A DNA stretch of 64,000 nt. Source: Zonotrichia leucophrys gambelii (taxonomy: Eukaryota > Chordata > Aves > Passeriformes > Passerellidae). Where the stretch lies: contig NC_088173.1 in the NCBI RefSeq assembly GCF_028769735.1, positions 11,119,038 through 11,183,037 on the forward strand. The letters are read 5' to 3'. Each line of letters begins with the position of its first letter. Position 1 is the stretch's first letter. Under the pieces are notes generated by a model. That model did no database searches and had not been told where the DNA came from. It saw nothing but the letters and a program-made list of their open reading frames with translations. A program made the position numbers and the translations under genes. This document shows, piece after piece, positions 48,801 through 60,471 of this stretch.

Positions 48801-51800
48801 TTAAGCCTCTTCAGCTGCTGGAAATTGAGATGCATGAGATATGCATGTGCATTGCTGGCTATGTTTCTAGGGACAGAAATAAGGACCAATAGTTGGACAA
48901 ATACATGCCAAAGGGGCATTTTCTGAAGGCCAATAAAGAAATGCATAGGTGAGAAAGGGTCTTAGCCAAGGTATTCTCCGTTGGTTATCACTGAAACTAG
49001 CTAAGAAATTTTTTTAGATTAGGCATGAAGGATTTGACATTGATTATAATAATTGTATGAAACAAAATTAATTTCTGAATATCTGTTCCTGGTGTATAAA
49101 AATTAAAGATTCATGGTTTTATAATTTCCATGAGGAATATGTACTTACACTTCATGCCAATTTTTTTCTTCCCACTATGAAGATATGTATCATTTACAGG
49201 TGGTACTAACCAGTGATCAGGTTCAATAAAAATCAGAAGGTTGCTTAAATATTCCATCTAGTACTAGTAAGGGAAGTGGTGGCATTTTGAAATCAGAAGT
49301 AATTCCTATGACATTTTCCATTCAGTATTTTACCCCTTTGGGGTTGTATTCTAATTTATCTATGAAACAAGATACCTGATGCCCAAAGTTTTTTGCAAGC
49401 AGCTGGTAAAATGAGATGTCTTATCTTTCCTGCCTGTGATTTCCTAGACCATTGCATTTCAACTGGCAGCTTGTTCTCTGGGTTTGGCCCTTGAGACAGT
49501 GGCTCTGTCCTGGCCTCCTTTTTCTCCTGGGGCAGGTAAGGAATGGGCTGTGGCCAGACCCCTGCTCACACAGGTAGCCAGAACTGAATTTGCTGTTGTT
49601 GCTTCCAGAGCTCATGAGAAGTGAGCAAGCAGAATGCTTTTACTCCATAATTGTGATCCAGCCATAATAAAAGTATCTTTTTGCATATTAATAACTACTA
49701 GTAGTTCTACGTGTAGTCTGCACTCATGAATACACACAAAGCCACATATACACAACAAGTGTGGAAGGATATCTCCTTGATGACAGCCACTCTACTTATT
49801 GCAGTGTCTGGACTTTTGAGGGCCTGACTTGTGCACTTGGAGTGGTTTTTTTAAACCAAATATATTTGGCTGTATTAGGATCTAGCACTCTATGGGATTT
49901 TCCCCATGATTTATTCACAGGGTGGCTGAGGATGAAGTTAATTTTTGTATTGATTTCGAAAAAGTGATTGATTTAGGAATAAATAAGGGGAGAAATACGT
50001 TGTTTCACTTAAATAAGGAAAAGATAAGAAAAGAAGAAATATATGAACATAGAATTGAAGAGCATATATGAGTTACAAGTTGGTAACTAAATGGGCTTGA
50101 TGTTCAGTATTGCTTATGTTCAGTACATCTCAGTTAAAAGAGGATGTTTGAGGGAATGGTCTGTGTGATTTCCCCTGACCTTTTCAGTCCAACGTTGGTC
50201 ATGCTACTCAAGATCATTGGATGTGGCAAGGGAAGAAAGTTACTGAGCAGAGGAGGTGGTATAGAATGTTTATTGAGGTGCTTTGTGTTTGCTGAAGATA
50301 GAATAAAAAGTTATACATCCATGGGACCTTCTGTTGCCTCAACAAAATAAAATTGGAAAACTGTATTTCACCCGATCTTCATGTGAGAGAAGTAATGGCT
50401 GTCCCAACAAGTTCCTATTTGCTATGTGACACAAATTACCCTGAAAGCACATTTTCTAGTATTTTACCAGTTCATCATCAGTTAGTACTGTATACTTATA
50501 TTACTGTGGGCAACATTCATGTGGTTTGTTCCTCTGGGCTATTTGGGAGTCAGTGAAGTAACTTCATAGGTAGAGCAAATGCAATTTAATGCTCAAATGA
50601 CTTTTGATTTTTGTAAGTAGAACTGCCTCCTGATAAAACTGTGAAACTGCTAAACTGTTTGCTTCTTCAGTACCTCCAGATGATTTATATTGAAGATAAG
50701 GTTGCAAGTAAAGAACTATTGTGCTGGCTGGCTGGGAGTACCGAAACACACATGAACACATGAGTTGGATTTTCTCTCAAATGTTTGTGCTATTCTGTAT
50801 GTTGTTTATTATTTACATAACACCCATTGCTTTATGAACCAGTGGTTGTGCTTCCTCAATGCTCTGCTGAAATGATTCTCCTGTTATTGCTGAACCTGGA
50901 TTTATTCCAAGAGGTCTGGTTTCTTCAGGCAGACTTGCCAATGTCTCTGTCTTCCTAGGTTACGTAAAATCTGCATGGATCTTAAAGCAGGTCTTCATCA
51001 CAATTATGCAAGTGTCATGCATAGCTGTAATTTGATCAAAATACAATAGATACTTCTTTCCTAATGGAAGTTCACAGAGGGTTTTTGATGTACCCTCAGA
51101 AGATGTTGATTGAGGGCATGCTCTGTTATGTTGCATCATGGAGCTGCGCAGCCTGTTCAGGCTCTCTGGAAAGCCTGGCTGGGGTCACTTGCTGTACTAT
51201 TGCTAACCACCCTGGAAATCTGTCAGCAAGATGTCAGTGGGCACCTGTCGAGGTCAGTACTGGCTTTTGCTGTGTTTTGAAGTCTTAGTCATGTTCTACT
51301 TGTGAGATGTTACATGCAGTCAAGCTGTCTATTGACTTACTTAAAAAATACTGAGAAATTTGAAAGTCTTTCCAAAATATTACCCAGTTGAAGGTTGTAA
51401 TGTTCTTCCAACTCTGTTCCTGAGGCATTAAATGTAGTGGTGCTATTTAAAGCCAAGAATGAAAAGGGAATGCTCTGGCATTAGTTATCTCAGTTATAAA
51501 TCATGTTAGATGTTTGGATTTATGTAATCTTGATATGTAGAGTATATACTGAGAATGTCTGTCTAGAGCAGCCACATTTAATGTCAAAGTGTAGTGCTCT
51601 GTAACAGAGTTTCTGTAGTGACTTTGCAGGGACTCATTGTTCTGGAGATTTCATATTTGAAGTAAGTGGTGTTTGATTTTGCGGGGTGCAGAAAGTACCT
51701 GTGAAGAATCCGGGGTTGGTTTTAACAGCAGTAACTTCAGACCACAGAATGCTGTTTAATGCTTCTGGGATTAAGCATTGCAGAGGCAGTTTATTTATAT

Positions 51801-52214
51801 CGTGTGAAGTAACTCTTTATGTTGTTTTGTATTGTTCTGGTGTATAAACCTAAAATAAATCACAGCAGTGCACTTAGCAGACATGTTATGTCTGATGTGT
51901 GGCAGTGGTGCTGGGCACATCACAGTTCCATTTTCACACAGAATGGAAGCAAACTCTGATTTAATATTTAAAGTCCAGTACAGATCTGGTGAAGAATCCT
52001 AATGTAAATACTTAGCCATTATTTCATAGTAATATTTGGTTTCAAAGGAGATTTTTCAAAACTTTTATGCAAGAATCTCTTAAATTAATTCTTTCTGCCT
52101 TTGGCTTAAGATAAAAGAAATATGGAATATAAATAATGTGCATCTAATTCTTGGATTTCTATAAGCAAAAGAAAGCAAACTTAAGTTTGAAAAACTCTTA
52201 TTTTTGAACTCTTG

Positions 52215-52217
<3 letters not shown>

Positions 52218-52249
<32 letters not shown>
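52218..52249. repeat. (AAT)n microsatellite
   Basis: About ten pure AAT trinucleotide units, 32 bases. Confidence 0.96.
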
Positions 52250-52251
<2 letters not shown>

Positions 52252-52640
52252 GCTTCATTTTAGACTGCATTATGAGAAAGTTGTGCCACCTTGATTAGAC
52301 CTAGATTTTTCTTGGGTTTTTAAACTATTTGAGATGGCATCTTTTCCATGTGCTTTAAAAACTCATATAGAAACAAGATGTGTAATAGGAATTCCCTTCT
52401 TTCCTCTGCTCCATTATATTTTTGTAAGTGAGGCTATTTCTGTGATTTCTTTTAGTCTTAAATTATATATATTCAGCTTTTCTTTCTCCTCCATTCACTC
52501 TTGTTTCTTTCTTGGCCCCCACAGAAAATAGGGGGAAAGGCCACTTTTGAATACATATGAAATTGAGTTACTTTAAAGGGTTTTCAGTAACTCAGCACAG
52601 TATATTAATTGCACTGCCTGTTAAAACAGAAAGACCCACT

Positions 52641-52676
52641 GGAGGCCATTAGTGTATGGAGGCCATTAGTGTATGG
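52641..52676. repeat. 17-bp perfect tandem duplication
   Basis: GGAGGCCATTAGTGTAT occurs twice head to tail, followed by two further matching bases. Confidence 0.95.
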
Positions 52677-53457
52677 TGCCCAAAAAAGTCAGGTGGGCAG
52701 AGAGGGATGGGAGTGGACAATCCCAGCTGAGTAGGAACCCCTGGAGCTGGTGCTGCCTAAGCCATCAAACCAGCCAGCTGAGGTTGGGAAGGGAGGAGAG
52801 AGAAGTGAGCTGAACCATGAGTTCTTTGCCTAATTTCCACTCTTGCACCATGAAATTAGGCTGTTTTTTGGGCTTTTTAACTCCCCTCTGGAAGTGCCCA
52901 GGAGCACACGGGCAAAGCCATTTAAAACATACAGATTCTATAGACATTCCAGAAGCCACCTCAGGACTTTATGCAAGTGAAATGGAAATGTTTGGGACTT
53001 AAATTGATCCTGCAGCTATTGTATATCTTTCCTAACAGCACTGAAAAAAATATTCCAGGACTGTATTTGTAAATACATCTCAACTAATTTTTCAGAGTTT
53101 TATTTTTTTGATTCTGTCAGGTTTTCAATAGAACAGAATAGAGGGAATTGATCTTATTTAACTTTCTGAGAGGCTTTTGCTTGTGTCTTACACAAGAGGC
53201 TGTTGCTGAAAACTTGGTAACCATGGGGTGAAAGGTAAAGCTCTGTTACTGATTAAAAAGAGTAAGTGAAAAAAGCAACCTTCATGTCATTTTCCAGAAG
53301 AGAAAGTGATTGTTAAGTAGGAACTGAGTTAATAGAAATTTTCTGGATGAAATTGTTTTTTATAGGAAAAAAATGTTCATTTAAGATAGTAACTGGAAAG
53401 ATTTCCCTTTTTGATACAGGGAAAATGACAATTTTTAGCCTTTCCAGTTGAAAAATT

Positions 53458-53555
53458 TTAAAAGAAAAGTAAAAACAAAACCAGAAAAAAACACCAAATA
53501 AACCAACAACAACAACAACAAAAAAAAACCACTCCTGATAAAACAAACAAAACCC
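53458..53555. repeat. A-rich low-complexity tract with (AAC)n
   Basis: AAAAC, ACC and AACAACAAC words in a roughly 100-base A/C stretch. It is similar in style to 20470-20572, and no parent element was recognised. Confidence 0.8.
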
Positions 53556-54807
53556 CTCACCGATATTCCAGCAATAGAACATCCAAGTAAACTGAGGAAA
53601 GAGATTGATTGGCTGGGGTGAAAAACAGTAAGTCAGAGGAAGTCCTATATTACAGAAGGATTGGTTAATTCAGGTCGTGGTGAAAGTGATAACTAGAACA
53701 GGGTGATCTTGAAAAGCACAAATGAAGCACATTCAAAACAACTGAAAAATTGTTATATCTGTACATGATAATACAACTTTTAATAATTAATAAGCCAGAG
53801 CCTCATTATTTGGGTAAAAAAGTTTGCTATTTTGTCTTTTTTGACATTAAGTACTACTTTTAAATGTCAGTTGAATTTCCATAGGCTGGGATGACTTCTG
53901 TGAAATGTGCCTGGTTACCAACCTAAGTGGCCTTTAGATGTGCAGTCCCACGTTTGGCTCAAACATGGATGTTGTCAGAAATGGAATACTTTTTTTTCTT
54001 TTAACGTTTGCTTCAGTCCAATATGTTGTAATTTCTAATAGGCTTATAAAAAAAAGCAGAGTAAGATGTTACCCAATAGCTTACACTGCAAAAAATCAAC
54101 CGTGCCTTAATAGTTTGTTTTCTGTTAGATCTTTGTCCTTGCTCTTATTGAAAGCCCCTTTGCAACCTCCTGCCTCAGAGGGAGAAGTGTCCTCATGCTT
54201 CAGCTGGCTGGGGGTGCCTTCTCCTGCTCCTGCCCAAGCTGCAATGTGGAGCTGCATCTGACACACCTTTCCCAGGTGTCCAGGGAGATGCAAACAGAAT
54301 CATTTCAGTTTTGGCAAGACGTAGCATCATAGTTTATTTTCAATTACAGATCAAGTCTTAGTTCTAAATTTGATTTTCTTGGTTTTTCTTTGTATATATT
54401 ACAAACTTTTTAATCTAAATTTCCTATCTATATTTATCCTGCATTCAATGTCAAAAAAGGGTGCGTGGATTTTTTTATAGAAAGTATGGCTTTAAATAGA
54501 TACTTTCCTTCTCGAAAAATCTGTTTTTAGACTTAAGGGACACTCAGCACTGTGAGTCAACACTACAAAAATTTCCTTTAGACCCCTGGGAATATTCGGA
54601 ATTCAGTAAATGGCAGCTAGTAGCTGTTTGGGACATGCTTAATATTAGGTTAAATTACTCATTCCTGGATTAAGAAATAACTGCAATTTGTGCTAATGTA
54701 GCCCTTCTTCCTGCTACATATGAAATGATGTAGGATTTCAGGTTTATTCTTCCCGCCTGGATTAGTCTACTAGTATGTGTTTTCTTTTTTATAAATTTCT
54801 TTTACAG

Positions 54808-54880
54808 AAATTCAGGATTTGATGTATTTTCCTAAGTACAAACTGAAAAAAGAATTATTAAAGAAAAGTTGAGGGACTTG
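54808..54880 (+). other. Exon-like segment with consensus splice borders
   Basis: A T-rich tract ending TTTCTTTTACAG precedes 73 bases that end at ACTTG|GTAAGTGAC. Each plus-strand frame meets a stop, the longest piece reading MYFPKYKLKKELLKKS. If used, it would therefore be an untranslated or poison cassette exon of the plus-strand gene. Good border motifs also occur by chance in an intron of this size. Confidence 0.25.
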
Positions 54881-54900
54881 GTAAGTGACAATTTTATTTT

Positions 54901-54940
54901 AATAGAAATTAACTCTTTAATTAATAGAAATTAACTCTTT
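54901..54940. repeat. Tandem duplication with 22-bp period
   Basis: AATAGAAATTAACTCTTT occurs at 54901-54918 and again at 54923-54940, followed by more AACTCT words to 54958. Confidence 0.92.
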
Positions 54941-55769
54941 TTAACTCTAAAACTCTTTAGAAATGATCCTGTCATAATGTTATAGAGACAGCCTACACTA
55001 CTGTTGAGCTTTATAAACATTTTTTCTCTCTTGAACGTTTGTGATCATCTTGTGTAGATTAGCACACAGATTGCACTGGATTTTTATTTTCAGAACCACA
55101 AGTCAGAACCACTAAAATGTAATTATTTTATCTTGAAAAGATTCGTTCTGGCTACTTGATGAATCCTCTTATGCATACCAGTACATCTTCTCATAACCCA
55201 TCAGAGCTGCACAAAGTGTACAAAACATGTTGTGTTTCTTTTTCATTGTGCATGACAAAAGTTGAGTTTGTTACAGTTGGTTGCAAAGTGGAGAGATTGC
55301 CATGGTTCACTAAGGCCTGGGCCTGCAAGCACTTTTGTTCATGTTTAACTTTGGCGAGTTACATGGGCAAGCACATGGATGTGCGTGTGCACAGTTAGCA
55401 CTTCTGGTTATGTAAAACTCCACGGCCCCTAGCTGTGAGGCTGTGCCTGTGAGACGAGTCAGAATCAACAACAGAGCATCTTTTAATCACTCTGCCACTT
55501 GGGCATCTGAGAACTCTGGTTCAGTTTGTGCAAGACTTTCAAAAATATTTGTTTGTTTGGGGGTTTTTTGTAAAATTAAAATCCCCCAAGTGTGAATTTC
55601 TGTGTAACTATAAAAATATACTCTAAGGGGAAGTCTTAAAAGGAGACTTTCATAGGAAAATAAAATAAAATAGTTTTGTCCTTCAGATAATTCCCTCTAA
55701 TGTGGCCAACTGCTTCCTGGCAAGAAGAGAAGTCCTGATCAACTTTTTAATGCCAAGAATGTGCTACAA

Positions 55770-55796
55770 AAGGATGTATGTGCTACATACATCCTT
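55770..55796. repeat. Perfect 12-bp inverted repeat with 3-nt loop
   Basis: AAGGATGTATGT, loop GCT, ACATACATCCTT. A minimal hairpin with a near-zero loop. Confidence 0.97.
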
Positions 55797-56594
55797 GGGG
55801 GTATGTAAAGCAGAGACCTCTTGGATGAGGCTGTTTAGATTCATCCAAGGGATGTAGTTTCTGAGCAGAAAAGTCAGAACTTAATGTTGTTGGTCCAAAA
55901 ACAGCTGGATTTATAATTGGAAGGAAAGTGGGAGCCTACCACAGCTCTTTCCTGGAGAGAAACAGCAATCTCCTCTGATAGAGAAGCTGGGTATGCTACA
56001 CAGGGAGCTGCCTCCAGTCTTGCCCAAAGAGCAGCACGTCTGCTGAGCATCCTTCACTGATCCTCCCCTAGACCCAGCCCTTTATGATCATCTCTCATGC
56101 TGCTTTGTCACACACCCTCAGCCACACAGATACACCTCTCAGCTGAATCTACAAAAATGACCTTTCCCGGGTGGCAACATGTTAGTTTTAAGCATGTGTT
56201 ACTGAAAACACACCCAAAACTATGCCTAAGTGTCTGTCCATGGGACCTTTGATCCAAACACCGCGTCATGGGGATGTACTGATCTACCCCCTGTGCTCTA
56301 GGTCGAGGTGGCACAGATAAAAAAAGTAAACCAGAAATAAAGCAAACCACTTTATTTCACAGCCAGAGTGATCTCTGCCTCTTGACTGCTAGTCAGGAGG
56401 CGTCTAGGTTTGAGTGCCTTTAGCTTCTGTGTGCTACTGTTCTCTGGATTAAGTTTTAGAAAGTTAGATGAACCAAAGCAGCCCAGTCCTGTCATTGTTA
56501 TGATCCATAAGTGTAGTGGTGCTACCAGGGATGAATTGTTATCACAGATAGGAGATAAGCAGCAAAGGGCAAAAATATAAGAGGCAAAGATAAG

Positions 56595-56790
56595 AGATAG
56601 GAGGCAAGGGGCAAAAAACGATGCACAGGAAGTTCTAGCTAAATATGAGGAAGAAGTTCTTTACTGTGCAGGTGACTAGAGCATTGTCAGAGATTGCTCA
56701 GAGATATTCAGAGTCTTCTTCACTGGAGACATTCAAGAACCATCTGAGTAATTCCTGAATCACTCATGGACTTTATAGAGAGTGCTAGTT
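56595..56790 (+). mobile_element. CR1 LINE fragment, forward orientation
   Basis: GAGGCAAGGGGCAAAAAACG, ACAGGAAGTTCTAGCTAAAT, ATGAGGAAGAAGTTCTTTAC, TGTGCAGGTGACTAGAGCAT and TTCACTGGAGACATTCAAGA reproduce, in order, the plus-strand CR1 region ending ORF2 and entering the 3' UTR. The octamer tail is not clear. A partial repeat of the AGGCAAAGATAAGAGATAG words precedes it at 56550-56600. Confidence 0.88.
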
Positions 56791-58211
56791 TGATAAAAAA
56801 AAGATATTGCCTAGATATTGTCACAGGTCAGAGTAATGTTCCTTAAAAGTGATTGTCATGCATTTCTGCACAAGAAACCTCATCTGTAGCATAACTTCTT
56901 GTTCTATGTTCTGACTGTGTATTAACTGTGAAAGAGATAAAGTTCATCTTTGACAAGGATGAGGCCAACATGAGGAGAAGCATTAGCATGGTCATCAGCA
57001 GACCTTCAGCAAAAAAGACCTTTTCTCTTAATTTGTTTTTGCCTGTCAGAAGATAATTGGCTTGGCTAACATAAGTTGGACTCCTGGTCTTGAAACACAG
57101 CCCATCCTTGTGAAGCAAACTTTCTTGGATGCATTTCTCCTTGGATCTTGGAGAGTTGAGGAAAGCTTGTATTCTTCCCCTTCCGCTGCAGGAAGTAGGG
57201 CTATTCATGAAGCAAAAAATGCTCCGCTTCTGGAGCATTGGCAGACTTACACTAAGGGAAAAGTAAAAGCTGAGAGAAAGTTGCAGCTGGCTGCTACACA
57301 ATGTGTTTTTCTACCTATTTTCCTAGGAAATACCTTTTAATGATGAGAAGCATAGCACTTTTCTCTGCAAGGTTTATGTTATGTTAGCTGAACAAAAAAT
57401 GAAGTGATTGAAACATGAGTGTTTAGAAGGAAACAATATGATGTGAACAATACTGGCTGGAAATACTACTACATGTTTGGATTGGGGTTGTCTGCCATTG
57501 GAAGTAATAAAAATAGAGCTGTAAATTATACATTGGGGTTTGGTTTATTGTGGAAGCTAATTTTTAAGAAATTCAGATTTATTTAGTGGTTGTGTCACAG
57601 GAATGTTTGACTTGTTCTAAGTCCAGTCTTCAGCATTTTTAATTTCAAGCCATATAAAGGAGAAGATCATCTATGGTACATCTACCCCAGTTCAACAGAA
57701 TGGGCTCTGACCCATCCCTGTAAATATACTGCCTTCTGTGTTCCTTCTAGCCACAGCAATACTTTCAAAATTACTTATATTCTTCTAAAATTTACTCAGG
57801 ACTCAAAACATTGCAAAGCATCCTTCAATATGCTTCAAAACCAGTTTGTTTTTCACAAGGGCAATGGAAGGGTGTCATAGTGGGATTTCCCCATGCATTT
57901 CTTTCAGGATGTGTGACTGGTTTCCCTGACATAGGCATTTTAAATGCAGGGAATGGCATTCTAGTTGGGTTTTGTGCACTGAAAACATGACGAGTGGATA
58001 GGATTTATCTGAACACCAGTGACATTCCCTCCTTCCCTGCCTGCCTCTTGACTGGGCAAATAGCCTGCTTGCAGCCCTCCAATCACCTGGGCAGCCCAAG
58101 CCTCCCCACCCACCCCTCGGGGCTCAGGGCTCCCACACTGTCCGCAGCCGGCTTTCAAAGCAAGTCTTTTAATAAAATCACTTTAAGTCATTACTCTTCT
58201 GTTTTTGACAG

Positions 58212-58268
58212 CAGGAGTTCGGGACTAAGAGGAGCAGAAGTTTGCCCAGCAGAAGTTCTCTGAATCAG
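58212..58268 (+). other. 57-bp exon-like segment, open in one frame
   Basis: A pyrimidine-rich CTTCTGTTTTTGACAG precedes 57 bases that end at GAATCAG|GTTAGT. The length is a multiple of three and the first frame is open throughout, giving QEFGTKRSRSLPSRSSLNQ, a serine- and arginine-rich peptide. I know no family for it. It could be a cassette exon or 5' UTR exon of the plus-strand gene, or chance. Confidence 0.28.
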
Positions 58269-60199
58269 GTTAGTAATGACGTTTACTGCTGAAAGAAGTA
58301 ACCTGAAAGCAGCCTAGGTTATCTTAGGAAACCTTGCCTTTAACATATGTGCTGTTTGAGTAGCAAGAGCTGTGGTATGCAGTTTGTTTACATTACAGCA
58401 TTATTCTGTTTTTGGTAAAAATTCTGTGTTAATATATATAAGATGCAGTTATATTTTCCTTCCCAGTCTGCCAGAAGGTGTTTCTGCTTTTTGAATGATA
58501 AAACTTGCTTTGCTTTTACCTTTTATGCATCTTATACTTCTGTTACAGGTGCTGCTTTCCAATTTTATGGTTTATTATTGAAATATGATACTTTAAATAT
58601 TTCAAGCTGTTAGGAGTTTTATCAAAGTCTTGAACACCACATGAATTTTCAGGACACTTGCAGTAACATAATGTATTGCCTGTGCATGTGTGTACACACA
58701 CAAATCATAGATTATACCTAGTTTTGCTTCATCTCTGTGTTCTTTTACTTGCTTTATTTCACAAGACCTTGCTTTCATCTATTATTGCACAAGACCTAAT
58801 AAATGTAGTACTGCAATTTTGAATAATGCTGCATGTACTTAATAGGAAAAAATGCATAAACTTTTACAGGTTTTTAAGGAAAAATGAGGCTGAAAAAATA
58901 TGCTAAATTAATCTGTATTAACCAGTATATATTTATACTTTCACATTTTCTGTATGTTACAAACTCACTGGAGTATTTAATCCTCAATTAGTATGCTGTT
59001 TAACATGTTTAACTACTGCATCTAAAATTAATAGTATATTATATAATACTAGCTCAACAGAATAGTTTTGAGTAAAATATCTTTATTTTATTTTGGCTTC
59101 AAAAATCATTAAACATAAGTCTCAACAGTACTAAAACTTTCAGAGGTTTCATATTGCTTTATAACATTTGCTTTCCATATGTGATTTTTATGTTTTTTTA
59201 TTAAAAATTTTAATGGAAAAATTTATGGGAAAAGTTGAATGGCAACTGCAGCAAAACTTTGGATTTTCCCATGTGTAGCTGGGGTTTAATGTGTACTAAC
59301 TTAAACCATGTATGAGACAATCAAATTAAAATTTTATTTTAATGGAAATAAAATTATTGGCACATGATGGAAGTTACCTTTTTTTTGCTCCAATATCCAC
59401 ATATTTTTTAATTTTTGTGTGGAATAGGAGGTTAGATTGGATTTTTTTTTTTTACATGAAAAATACTTTGCAAAAATGTTAAATTTTGTATGACTTTGGA
59501 GCAGTCAAAGCAGGTTTAAATATTAATGTAATCTTTTCAGGTAGAGACTTTGTCCCTTGTGTTTTTAGTTACACATTTTTTGACACCAAACATTTCCTGA
59601 CAGAAGAGGGCTGACAACAGATGATGATTAAATGTTCCTGATCATCCACCTGAACAAAGAGCTGATATGAATTGTAAGGCTGAATTCATCTTCTTGCACT
59701 GGCATTCAGATGTGTAGCAGACAAGCATTAAAATTACCTGGTTTACAATTGACCGGGAGAGGCTGAAATTAAGATGATTTTATCAGCAGATGCTATAGAG
59801 AAAAAAATAACCAAGACAATAAAGAACAAAAGGGTTTGGAGAAATACCTGCTTATTCAGGTACTCTAACAAATACTGTGGAAGTCCACTAGACATAAGGT
59901 TTTGTTTTGTTTTATCCTCTCCCTGTTAGATAAATCTGTCAAGTTCCTTTCCTGTCTAAATTATGTCTGACTCTCCTCCTTGCTGTATCTTTGCTGAGGG
60001 TGGTTGAAGGGGTCAAACTAATCTGTAGTGTGGATAGCTTAGCAGTTCTCTCTAGGAATTCCTTCAAGGAAGGAGGAGTTTCCATAAAGGCTGGTCATTG
60101 GTGCTCAAGGCTAAGGCACTTGAACTGAGCCTTGCCTTTTTTGAAGGGCTGTTGGAGGTGTATTCGGTGTTTACAGCGTAACCTGTAGCTAAATTAAAA

Positions 60200-60471
60200 C
60201 TTGGTCCAAAGAGCCTTCAGGAGCTGGTGAGCCAGCAGATGGGAGCCAGAGAGCTGCCACCTCGGCTGTGTGCAGCAGCAGGAGCGTGCCAGCGTCAGGA
60301 ACCAACAGACTTCACAGCTTTGTGAAGTGAAACAAAGCGAAACTTGCTGTGCTTGTGGTGCAGCGCTCTCTGTAAAGCAGACTTCAAAGAGGAGCCTAGC
60401 ACAGTCTGGATTGCATGAGACACTAATCAGGCTGTCTCCACACTTTAATTAGAAGTAACTGCATACTGTTG
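60200..60471 (+). other. Possible alternative first exon
   Basis: A GC-richer block in AT-rich intron ends at GTTG|GTGAGT (donor at 60472). A TAAATTAAAA box at about 60190 could act as a weak TATA element. The block has a 60-codon open frame (60270-60452) that stops 19 bases before the donor, so it would be an upstream frame in a 5' UTR. SLC7A2 in mammals uses several untranslated first exons, which would fit, but nothing here proves transcription. Confidence 0.25.
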
